From the NCBI GenBank assembly GCA_902774155.1, contig CACYHF010000020.1:1-50581 (forward strand): DNA of 50,581 nucleotides, read 5' to 3'. The stretch comes from an uncultured Bacteroidia bacterium. GTDB taxonomy: Bacteria > Bacteroidota > Bacteroidia > Bacteroidales > UBA932. The position numbers and the translations under genes are program-made. The notes below the pieces were generated by a model. It saw nothing but the letters and a program-made list of their open reading frames with translations, did not search any database and was not told where the DNA came from. This document shows, in pieces, positions 1-7,475 of this stretch (its first letter is position 1; every line of letters starts with the position of its first letter).

Positions 1-1
1 G

Positions 2-262
2 AACAATACCGGGAAGTTCATTTCCAACATTATGGTTTACAACAGTAAGGGGCAGGCCATCGTTTCCGACAAGATGTTCCAGAACAACTATCCTGATGGA
101 ACCAATATTAAACTGGGCGCCTATAAGTGCACGGAAGACATCATTGTGAAGTTCAAGATGGATGGCCAGACCTACGTTTACAACCTGAACAAGTACGTCA
201 AGACCATATTTAAGGAAGACGTCACACTCTACGCCGCCAACGACTTCAAAGTAGAGGGATAG
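2..262 (+). CDS. 3' end of an unrecognised protein (partial)
   Basis: The reading frame is open from base 2, so the gene starts upstream of the window; 86 residues are visible before the TAG stop. The segment is polar and beta-prone, with many Asn, Lys, Tyr and Val residues, and has no membrane segment or motif that I recognise. It ends 17 bases before the ABC transporter gene on the same strand, so the two may be cotranscribed. The character fits the C-terminal part of a secreted or surface beta-rich protein, but this is only an impression and no function is assigned. Confidence 0.6.
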   Translation, partial: NNTGKFISNIMVYNSKGQAIVSDKMFQNNYPDGTNIKLGAYKCTEDIIVKFKMDGQTYVYNLNKYVKTIFKEDVTLYAANDFKVEG

Positions 263-279
263 CACAAAACAATTAGCGA

Positions 280-2982
280 ATGATCATGAGCAGCATTTAC
301 GAGAGTTTTTACAACAACTTCATAGCCGAAGACCGGTACAGGATGGTTCTGGACGGTCTTCAGGTGACGCTCCTTATCACAGTATGCGCCGCTGTCCTGG
401 GTACCTTGCTGGGCGGACTGGTGTGTTGGATGCGCATGAGCCGTCACTCATGGCTGCAGAAAGTGGCCAAAGTGTATATAGACATCATGCGGGGAACGCC
501 CGTGCTGGTGCTGCTCATGCTCATGTACTACGTGGTCATGGCGCCGATGGATGCCACCGGAATCGTGGTTGCCATCGTCACCTTCGGCATGAATACGGCG
601 GCCTATATCGGCGAGATGCTGCGCTCTTCCATCCAGGGCATAGACCGGGGACAGACAGAAGCCGGTCTTGCCCTGGGGTTCACGCAGCGGCAGACTTTCA
701 TCAAGATTGTGCTGCCCCAGGTGATCAAGGCGGTGATGCCCGTCTATCAGGGCGAGGTGATCAGCCTGCTCAAGGGCACCAGTATCGTGGGCTACATTGC
801 CGTGGCCGATATGACCCGCGCGTCGGACCTCATCCGCTCCCGCACCTTCGATGCCTTCTTCCCCATCATCGTGACAGCCATCATTTATTTCTTTATGGCC
901 TGGCTCATCGGCCGTTTGCTCAAGTCGCTGGTAGAAAAGCGGCATCTGAGGGTCCTGGCGGCCGCTGCGGGCTTGTTGACAGGCGCAACCGTGTGCTATG
1001 TCCCGGAACTGTTCTCCTCTCCTGAGAAGGCCGAAGTGGCCGATGTTCCCGCCGTTTTCCAAGCCTTGGCCGGAAAAGACGTGGGCGTAATTATCGGCAG
1101 CATCCAGGACATCGCCGTTACCGATATGGCTCCGGACGCCCATATTCAGCGAATGGCCACCGACACAGACCTGATAGCGGCGCTGGAGGCCGGAAAGGTG
1201 GACATTGCGGGCGGCGAAAGCCTCACCCTTGTCTTCAACAAAGATCTCGCCGCCAGGCTGGATTCCGTCAGCGCCGGCCTCCCAGCCATTCCGGTAGGCG
1301 CCTGCTTCCCGCTGGACGGCACTGAGCTGCAACAGGACTTCAACGCCTTCCTCTCCGAAATCCGACGCGACGGTACTTATCAGAAGATTATGGACCGGTG
1401 GGCCCAGGCCGATGATCCCTCCTCGCTGGCCGTTCCCCAGCCTCGCGGCAACGGACGCACCATCCGCGTGGCGGCTTTCCCGTCCATGCCTCCGCTCAAC
1501 TTCATCTGTAACGGAAAGCCGTCGGGTCTGGAACCGGACCTGCTCACGGAATGGGCCAACCGGAGGGGCTGGAAGCTGGAATACCTCATAATGGACTTTG
1601 CTGCGCAGATTCCGGCCATCCAGACGGGCAAGGCCGATCTGGCCATGGGCTATATCAGCATCACCGACGAGCGCAAGAAGACGGTTCTTTTCTCCGACGG
1701 CTATATCGCGTCGGAAATGATCCTGATTACGCGGAAAGGGGAGTTGGGTATCCTTACGGAACCCTCCCGGCCCCAGTCCCCGCCGCATCAGGACGGTAAA
1801 TGGTGGCCGTGGGCCCTGGCAGCCCTCCTGGTCCTGGGCCTCGGCGTGTGGGTGATCCTTCGCCGCAGGGCGCTTGCCAAGATGGAGGCCCGCTTCCTGT
1901 CTTCAAAGCAGCCCGACGACGCCCCCGTCATCCGCATCTCCCACCTGAAAAAGAGCTATGATGCCTTGGAGGTGCTCAAGGACATCAATGCCGATGTTCA
2001 CCGCGGAGAGGTAATCTCCATTATCGGCCCTTCAGGAACGGGTAAGAGTACGCTGTTGCGCTGTCTGAATCTGTTGGATCATCCCACCGGCGGCAGCATC
2101 TATGTAGATGGAAAGAACATCCTGGCCAAGGGCTATCCCGTCCATCTGATGCGCCAGAAGATGGGGATGGTGTTCCAGAGCTTCAACCTCTTCGCGCATA
2201 AGACCGTGCTGGAAAACGTGATGATGGCGCCCGTCCAGTTGCTGGGAGAAACTCCGGAAAAGGCGCGTGAGGAAGGTCTTCTGCTGCTTCGCAAGGTAGG
2301 ACTGGCCGAGAAAGCCGATGTCTATCCTTCGAGCCTCTCCGGCGGTCAGAAACAGCGCGTGGCCATTGCCCGCGCCCTGGCCATGAAGCCTGAAGTCATC
2401 CTCTTCGACGAGCCTACATCGGCCCTGGATCCCACTATGGTGGGTGAGGTGCTCAGCGTCATCCGCCAGCTGGCCGACGAAGGCATGACTATGCTCATCG
2501 TCACCCACGAGATGAAGTTTGCCTTCGACGTCAGTACGCGTATCTTCTTCATGTACGGCGGGTTTATCCACGAGGACGGAACGCCTAAGCAGATTTTTGA
2601 GGAGCCTGTTCACAGCGCCACCAAGGCTTTCATCCAGCGCATCCGCAAGGAGGTATTCGAGATTGACGGCCCCGACTTCGACTACCTGGGCATGCGCTCC
2701 ACCATCAATGCCTTCTGCTACAAATATGGTATCATGGACAAGCGGCCGGCTGTGCGGAAACTGACGGAGAAGATGTTGGATGATGTGATGGACGCTTACC
2801 GCCCCATGACCGTCCGTATCACTCACAGCGAACAGTCAGGCATTACTTCCCTGGACTTCATGGTGGAGAAAATGCAAGCTACGCCACTGAGTGAACAGCA
2901 GCGTAGCGAACTCTCCGGTCTATGTAAAGGAGTTGTGGAAGAGCCCACTGAAAGGGGCTTCCGCGTGAAACTGATAATCTAA
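280..2982 (+). CDS. Single-chain polar amino-acid ABC transporter: permease, binding domain and ATPase fused
   Basis: 900 residues that hold a whole importer. Residues 1-220 are a HisM/GlnP-type permease with the EAA loop at about 127-147. A hydrophobic segment at 223-243 is followed by a substrate-binding (SBP_bac_3) region at 255-490, a second membrane segment at 508-527 with Arg residues after it, and a GlnQ-type ATPase at 549-790 (Walker A GPSGTGKS 583-590, Q-loop Q633, LSGGQ 686-690, Walker B ending D710-E711, H743). The layout puts the binding domain outside and the ATPase inside. The binding region is in unusual order: the second-lobe half with the usual C-terminal end DGTYQKIMDRW (364-374) comes first, and the normal N-terminal half (395-490) follows. 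Residues 795-900 form an extra domain that I do not recognise. An alternative ATG lies at 286. Substrate is probably a polar amino acid, by family only. Confidence 0.88.
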   Translation: MIMSSIYESFYNNFIAEDRYRMVLDGLQVTLLITVCAAVLGTLLGGLVCWMRMSRHSWLQKVAKVYIDIMRGTPVLVLLMLMYYVVMAPMDATGIVVAIVTFGMNTAAYIGEMLRSSIQGIDRGQTEAGLALGFTQRQTFIKIVLPQVIKAVMPVYQGEVISLLKGTSIVGYIAVADMTRASDLIRSRTFDAFFPIIVTAIIYFFMAWLIGRLLKSLVEKRHLRVLAAAAGLLTGATVCYVPELFSSPEKAEVADVPAVFQALAGKDVGVIIGSIQDIAVTDMAPDAHIQRMATDTDLIAALEAGKVDIAGGESLTLVFNKDLAARLDSVSAGLPAIPVGACFPLDGTELQQDFNAFLSEIRRDGTYQKIMDRWAQADDPSSLAVPQPRGNGRTIRVAAFPSMPPLNFICNGKPSGLEPDLLTEWANRRGWKLEYLIMDFAAQIPAIQTGKADLAMGYISITDERKKTVLFSDGYIASEMILITRKGELGILTEPSRPQSPPHQDGKWWPWALAALLVLGLGVWVILRRRALAKMEARFLSSKQPDDAPVIRISHLKKSYDALEVLKDINADVHRGEVISIIGPSGTGKSTLLRCLNLLDHPTGGSIYVDGKNILAKGYPVHLMRQKMGMVFQSFNLFAHKTVLENVMMAPVQLLGETPEKAREEGLLLLRKVGLAEKADVYPSSLSGGQKQRVAIARALAMKPEVILFDEPTSALDPTMVGEVLSVIRQLADEGMTMLIVTHEMKFAFDVSTRIFFMYGGFIHEDGTPKQIFEEPVHSATKAFIQRIRKEVFEIDGPDFDYLGMRSTINAFCYKYGIMDKRPAVRKLTEKMLDDVMDAYRPMTVRITHSEQSGITSLDFMVEKMQATPLSEQQRSELSGLCKGVVEEPTERGFRVKLII

Positions 2983-4227
2983 TTATTTTTTGATTACCTG
3001 GCCCAGCCAATAGAGCAGGGCGGCAACCGCCATACCGTTGATGGCGGGGAAGCCCCAGTGTACCAGGTTGGCCACCACGGCACCTGCAATCACACCGGCT
3101 ACGGCCCACCAGTTTACCTGTTGGAGCGGAGTAGACATGAAATCCTTCTTGTTGGAGAAATAGCTGATAATCAGGATGATGCCAACGGGCGGAAGGGTGC
3201 AGTTGAGGATGTTGAGCCAGCCGCAGAAGTTCCAGTAAAGCCATACGGCTGCCACGGTTCCGATGAGTCCGGAGACAATGACCATGCTCTTCTTGGACCA
3301 GCCGGTAATGTTGGCCAGGCCCAGACCGGCCGTATAGAGGGCGTTGTCGTTGGTGGTCCAGATATTGAGTCCCAGCACCAGGACGGCCAGGTAGAAGAGG
3401 TTCAGGTTCAGCATCACCTCAAAGATGTCGTTTCCACCGGCGTAGATGCTGGAGACGGCGCCGAAGAGGAACATCAGGCTGTTGCCGATGAAAAAAGCCA
3501 CGATGGTGGTGATCAGGCCCACTTTCCCGTTTTTGGCGAAGCGTGTGAAGTTGGGCGTGGCCGTACCGCCGGAGACGAAGCTACCCACCACCAGTCCGGC
3601 GCCGGCGATGATACCCAGATTCTTGGTGCCCAGGGAGAACTGCTCAATGAGACCCAGGTCGCCGCGATGGACGGCGATAATCATGGCGGCCGTACCCAGG
3701 ATGGCCACTGCCGGAACGGCGATATAACTTACGATGGTGAGGCTCTTGATGCCGAAATAGGCGCTGGAGGTCATCAGGATACCTGCAATGGCCACCAGGA
3801 GATAGCCCTGCCAAGGCATCGAGTCAGGAGTAACTTCCAGGCCGAGAAACTCCTTAGCCACGGGGATGGCGAACATGGCAAGACCTACGCCGAACCAGCC
3901 GATCTGCGTGAAGCTGATCATGGCACTGGGCAGGTAACTGCCTTTGATGCCGAAACTGCGGTGGCTCAGCAGATCCAGGGAGAGTCCCGTCTTGGCGCCG
4001 ATGTAACCCAGCGCTCCGGTATAGGCGGCGAGGATCAGGCCGCCCAGGATAACAGCCCATACAAATCCGCCGAAATCCAGCCCGGCGGCCAGTTGCTGGC
4101 CCACCCACATGCTGGCCGAGAAGAAGGTGAAGCCCAGCATGAGCATAAACATGCTCAGCGTTGATTTACGTCCTGCGGCGTCTACCGGACGCGAGGTGTA
4201 ATCAAAGTCGTTCGTTTTGTTTGTCAT
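2983..4227 (-). CDS. codB: Cytosine/purine permease, CodB-like (NCS1 family)
   Basis: 414 residues, close to the usual size of CodB, with about 12 hydrophobic segments. The N-terminal part has the NCS1 features of the cytosine permease group, including the GYIGAKTGLSLDLLSHRSFG stretch near residues 73-92. The family imports nucleobases across the inner membrane with a cation. The gene lies 7 bases after a uracil-phosphoribosyltransferase-like gene, which fits nucleobase uptake followed by conversion to a nucleotide. No cytosine deaminase gene is nearby, so the base carried is uncertain. Its stop codon directly abuts the stop codon of the convergent ABC transporter gene. Confidence 0.85.
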   Translation of the reverse strand: MTNKTNDFDYTSRPVDAAGRKSTLSMFMLMLGFTFFSASMWVGQQLAAGLDFGGFVWAVILGGLILAAYTGALGYIGAKTGLSLDLLSHRSFGIKGSYLPSAMISFTQIGWFGVGLAMFAIPVAKEFLGLEVTPDSMPWQGYLLVAIAGILMTSSAYFGIKSLTIVSYIAVPAVAILGTAAMIIAVHRGDLGLIEQFSLGTKNLGIIAGAGLVVGSFVSGGTATPNFTRFAKNGKVGLITTIVAFFIGNSLMFLFGAVSSIYAGGNDIFEVMLNLNLFYLAVLVLGLNIWTTNDNALYTAGLGLANITGWSKKSMVIVSGLIGTVAAVWLYWNFCGWLNILNCTLPPVGIILIISYFSNKKDFMSTPLQQVNWWAVAGVIAGAVVANLVHWGFPAINGMAVAALLYWLGQVIKK

Positions 4228-4234
4228 AATATTT

Positions 4235-5311
4235 TTATTGATAGAGTTTCCTTAAAGATTCCATGCTCTCCAGGCGCCTGCGGGCAAGGGCCTTGAGATC
4301 CAGGGTGGAGCTTTCGGACAGGAGTGCCTGTTCCTTCTCCCAGAGCGTTTCCCAGCCTTCCGGCACCCGGGTGACGGCTCTCCACTTTTCATAGCCCAGA
4401 AGATGGGGATAGCCCAGTTTTTCTCCCACAAGCGCCTGGGGATCAATCTTATCGGCCCGTTCAAGGATGCCTTCCCAATACTCTGTAACCTCATCCAGGT
4501 GGAGGGGGATTTCATAGCGGCGGGCGCCGCCGTCATAGATGATGCATTTTTCCAGAAGGGCGTCCGGATGGTCCATAATCCAGCTGCGGAATTCGGGTGC
4601 CACAATACCACCGTTCCAGCCGAAGTCAATGTCACGGACGTTGATTCCGCTTACCCCGGGGCCGTCATATACCGTAAATACTCCCTCGTAGAAGAAGCAG
4701 TCGAAGCCCTCGAATCCGGGGAACAGCGTCCTGAGCAGGGGAGTCATTTCTTCCATGAGTTCGATGGCCCTGGTACCGCCGATGGTGAAGAAGACAATCC
4801 GGCGGATGCTTCCGCCCATTTGCTTAAACTGCTTGATAAAGTGGTCCAGACAGTGTTGCAGCGTTACTCCGGATGCAATGATATCTCCGATGGCCAGGAT
4901 GGCTCCTTGACTGGGGTTCAGTTTATCATACTTGATCTCCAGTCCCGTAATCACGTGGTCCTGAATCACCCGTTCGCAGGAGAGGAAATGCATGTCGCGG
5001 ACGCGGATACCTACCTGGGCACAGGCTTCCTCCAGGGGATAATTGAGTCCGCCGCGAAGGATGGTCAGGATTTCAAAAGCGCCGCCCAAACCGGTTGACA
5101 AAAGATAACGGAGGGCGGCGGAAGTTTCTTCCAGGATAGCAGTGTAGCAGGGGAAACCAACAGTTTCGGGGAAGGAAAGGAGTTTCCTGGAGCCCGGAGA
5201 GGTGAGGACGAAAAAGCGATTCAGGAACTCGGGGGAGTTCAGCCTATAGATATTCGTCTCTTGCAGCGAAGCCACCTGCCGGAGGCTCGCACTCTGTGCT
5301 TTAAAAGACAT
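4235..5311 (-). CDS. Uracil-phosphoribosyltransferase-like protein with C-terminal extension
   Basis: 358 residues. Residues 81-96 contain ILRGGLNYPLEEA, which resembles the ILRAGLGM element of uracil phosphoribosyltransferase, and residues 137-151 contain AILAIGDIIASGVTL, matching the PRPP-binding loop (usual form DPMLATGGT) but with the pattern altered to GDIIASGVT. VFFTIGGTRAIE (163-174) aligns with the following conserved block. The family joins a nucleobase to PRPP. About 150 residues after the core are not explained by UPRT. The gene is cotranscribed with the CodB-type permease, so a role in salvage of an imported pyrimidine or related base is likely, but the altered loop leaves catalytic activity open. 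A TAnnTTTG promoter element lies 31 bases upstream of the start. Confidence 0.65.
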   Translation of the reverse strand: MSFKAQSASLRQVASLQETNIYRLNSPEFLNRFFVLTSPGSRKLLSFPETVGFPCYTAILEETSAALRYLLSTGLGGAFEILTILRGGLNYPLEEACAQVGIRVRDMHFLSCERVIQDHVITGLEIKYDKLNPSQGAILAIGDIIASGVTLQHCLDHFIKQFKQMGGSIRRIVFFTIGGTRAIELMEEMTPLLRTLFPGFEGFDCFFYEGVFTVYDGPGVSGINVRDIDFGWNGGIVAPEFRSWIMDHPDALLEKCIIYDGGARRYEIPLHLDEVTEYWEGILERADKIDPQALVGEKLGYPHLLGYEKWRAVTRVPEGWETLWEKEQALLSESSTLDLKALARRRLESMESLRKLYQ

Positions 5312-5341
5312 AAAAAATCCCGATTATAATCTAACCGGGAT
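5312..5341 (-). terminator. Hairpin with T-run between sialidase-like and UPRT-like genes
   Basis: On the minus strand a 6-bp stem (ATCCCG pairing with CGGGAT, 14-base loop; plus-strand arms 5317-5322 and 5336-5341) runs into a T-run that ends directly at the ATG of the UPRT-like gene. It could terminate the upstream run of genes, or, because a promoter element lies just before it, act as a 5' leader hairpin or attenuator of the UPRT-like/codB pair. Confidence 0.45.
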
Positions 5342-5342
5342 A

Positions 5343-5350
5343 CAAAGGTA
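5343..5350 (-). promoter_or_regulatory. Bacteroidetes -7 element (TACCTTTG) for the UPRT-like/codB pair
   Basis: TACCTTTG on the minus strand fits TAnnTTTG exactly and lies 31 bases before the ATG at 5311, just after the stop codon of the upstream gene. No clean TTTG is seen at the expected -33 spacing. Confidence 0.5.
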
Positions 5351-5361
5351 ATAAAAATTCT

Positions 5362-6588
5362 TTAATAAACCAGCGAACGGAAGTCTTTTACCCGATGGAA
5401 AGTGACGATATTGCCGTCGTGGGCCGTGCGGGCGAGTTCATCGCCGGAGCGGCTCACGATGCAGAGGTCGTCTCCGTCGATAAGCATAGTGGCATAGTGC
5501 CGGGCCGAATGGTCCGTGGGGCCCACCGCCACCAGTCCGGCGAAAGTCCAGCGCAGCAGGTCAGGGGAGTAGGAAAGGGCCAGGCGCCGGCGTCCGTTCA
5601 TCCGCCCGTCTATCTGCGAGTGCAGCAGCCAGAAAAGCTGGGTCTTTTCATCGTAGCAGAGGTGGAATTTGAGATCCCCGCCGGGAACATGGACGAAATA
5701 GACCTCGCCTTCATTCTTGGGCCAGCGGCCGATGGCCAAAGACCCGTCTTCCCGTTCATACCCCCGAAGCATGACGCCGATATCCGGGAACCCCGTCGCT
5801 GCCCGGGAAAGCAACACCACGCTACGGCCCGTAGAGTCGTAGAACGGCCGCTGCGGATCCCGTACGCGCACGACATTGGTTTCCAGCAGTCCGGCAGAAC
5901 CTGGTGCCACAACCGGGATACCCGAAGGCCGGGCGGCTTCCATATCCGCATCGGGATTGTACAGTTCAGAGAAAGTCCAGGTTTCCGGCTGGGTGAGATC
6001 GGCATCCAGGGGGGCCTGCATGAGCACCGGACCCACGCCGGGCCATTTGTGCCCCTCCGATACCCATTTCTCATAGACCAGCGTTACCTTCCCGCCACAG
6101 GTGTCTACGGCTGTACAGCTCTGGTGCCAGCGCGGTTCCGGACAAAGCACGGATGGGGAACTCCAAGTTTCCCCGTTATCGTCGCTGCGGGTTACCAGCA
6201 GGCGTCCGGCATGGCCCACCATATAAAGCGAGCGCCCTGCCTTGAAAAGGATTTCGTGCATCATAGGGATGCGGGCGGGCGTTTCGCGCCAGGTGCGCCC
6301 TTTGTCGTCGGAGAGCAGCACGCGGATCTGGTTGCCGGCCTTATAGTCGCCGAAGTCGGATTTGGGCCCGTCCAGCGCATAGGTGCCGGGGCCGCCGTAA
6401 TCTACTGCCACCACGAATCGGCCTTCAAAACCTTCCACAATGCCGGGCGTATACAGGAAAATGCTGTCCGGATTGGGCGAAACGGCAATGACCTGCTCAC
6501 TGCCAATCAACCGTCCGCAATTGGACGGGCCCTGGCAGGCCGATAACAAGGCAATGCAGAACGAAAGGGAAAGGAGGACGCGCTTCAT
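5362..6588 (-). CDS. Sialidase/BNR-repeat lipoprotein
   Basis: 408 residues. A lipoprotein signal peptide ends in LLSAC with the lipid-bearing Cys at 18. Two Asp-box motifs, SDDKGRTW (93-100) and SDDNGETW (135-142), mark a six-bladed sialidase-type beta-propeller, a fold shared by exo-sialidases and other glycan-active enzymes. Further blades are less regular. The classical sialidase Arg triad cannot be assigned with certainty, so this could be a glycoside hydrolase of another specificity or a non-catalytic binder. The gene follows the fimbrial genes on the same strand with a 12-base gap, and a possible TATTTTTG promoter lies inside the upstream gene's end. Expected location is the cell surface or periplasm. 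Confidence 0.7.
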   Translation of the reverse strand: MKRVLLSLSFCIALLSACQGPSNCGRLIGSEQVIAVSPNPDSIFLYTPGIVEGFEGRFVVAVDYGGPGTYALDGPKSDFGDYKAGNQIRVLLSDDKGRTWRETPARIPMMHEILFKAGRSLYMVGHAGRLLVTRSDDNGETWSSPSVLCPEPRWHQSCTAVDTCGGKVTLVYEKWVSEGHKWPGVGPVLMQAPLDADLTQPETWTFSELYNPDADMEAARPSGIPVVAPGSAGLLETNVVRVRDPQRPFYDSTGRSVVLLSRAATGFPDIGVMLRGYEREDGSLAIGRWPKNEGEVYFVHVPGGDLKFHLCYDEKTQLFWLLHSQIDGRMNGRRRLALSYSPDLLRWTFAGLVAVGPTDHSARHYATMLIDGDDLCIVSRSGDELARTAHDGNIVTFHRVKDFRSLVY

Positions 6589-6600
6589 GTTGGTGGTTAT

Positions 6601-7451
6601 TTACATACAAAAATACAAAGAAATTTTGTATTGGTAGGTGGGGATATTGTTCACGCTCACTTCTCCGTCAATGACCAGGGTGATTCTGTTGCCGTCCAAA
6701 GCCGGGCTGAACGTGAGGGTGGTGGAAAGGACCTGGTTGTTGTCCAGCAGTTGGTTCACCGTCCCTTGTGTGGATTCGAACTTCCAGTATCCGCCCAGTT
6801 TCTTCCCGTTTGTATACTCCATAACGAAGGTGTTGAGTTGCGAAACGTTCATCCGGGTCAACCTGTATCCTTCGAACAGGGGTAAATAGCTTTCCAACGC
6901 AGGCGCACAGCTGGCGTGCCCTCGAAACGGGTGTCATCCGCCAGGTTGTTTACGGTGATATCGGCCTTGCAGGGTGTCCATTGCCCGTTGGCCGGTTTGA
7001 AAAGGGGCTGTTTGGGTTTGGGGGTAATCCCGGTGCGGTCGAGGTAGCTTTTCCCGTCGGTAAAGGTGTATTGGGCAAAGAGCATATCCTGCTGGAAGGA
7101 GAGAGTGCCCAGTCCTTCCAGCTTGTATGCGTTGGTTCCGGGAGTGTAAGTACCGCAGACATAGCTGGCGGCTTTCCGGTCTTTGGTACCCACGAGGATA
7201 CGTTCGAACGGAACCTGGAGGTATTTCTCCAGGCCGTCATAATGATCTTCTCCGGCCAAGACTTCGGCATAGAAAGAGCCGTTGTCGTTCAGTTCTATGC
7301 AACCGATGGGGCCCGTGCTGCGAGTAGCGCCCAGGTTGATTTTGGCATTGACCAGTTCGTAAGAGAACGGCGTGATTCGGGGCGTCTCTTCTTTGTTGCA
7401 GGAAGCCAACGCTACAAAGGCTGTCAGGGGGATGAGAATGCTTTTTTTCAT
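6601..7451 (-). pseudogene. Lipoprotein of the fimbrial locus, split by a frameshift
   Basis: The first frame (7451-6858) encodes 197 residues with a lipoprotein signal peptide (LASC, Cys 18). After Trp-186 it runs into an unrelated 11-residue tail and a stop. A second frame, offset by one base, continues from about 6895 to 6601 with about 96 residues of similar polar, beta-rich character and no good start codon. Adding one A to the AAA run at 6891-6893 would join them into one protein of about 283 residues. This may be a homopolymer sequencing error or a true mutation; no slippery heptamer is present, so programmed frameshifting is unlikely. The family is not recognised; the look is that of Bacteroides DUF-type lipoproteins. 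It lies 24 bases after the Ig-repeat adhesin gene. Confidence 0.65.
6608..6615 (-). promoter_or_regulatory. Possible -7 element (TATTTTTG) for the sialidase-like gene
   Basis: TATTTTTG on the minus strand lies 19 bases before the ATG at 6588 and overlaps the end of the upstream broken gene. The -33 element is not clear, so this may be chance in an AT-rich patch. Confidence 0.35.
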
Positions 7452-7475
7452 GGTAGAGTATATTTGGAATGGTGG

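Noticed and set aside
448-1788. A 446-codon frame antisense to the ABC transporter
   Set aside because: Shadow of the sense gene; low-complexity His/Arg/Gly-rich product with no motif.
3058-4164. A 368-codon plus-strand frame opposite codB
   Set aside because: Shadow frame; charged product opposite a hydrophobic membrane protein.
6858-6897. Programmed ribosomal frameshift in the fimbrial-locus lipoprotein
   Set aside because: No slippery heptamer or downstream stem is seen; a lost base in an A run is simpler.
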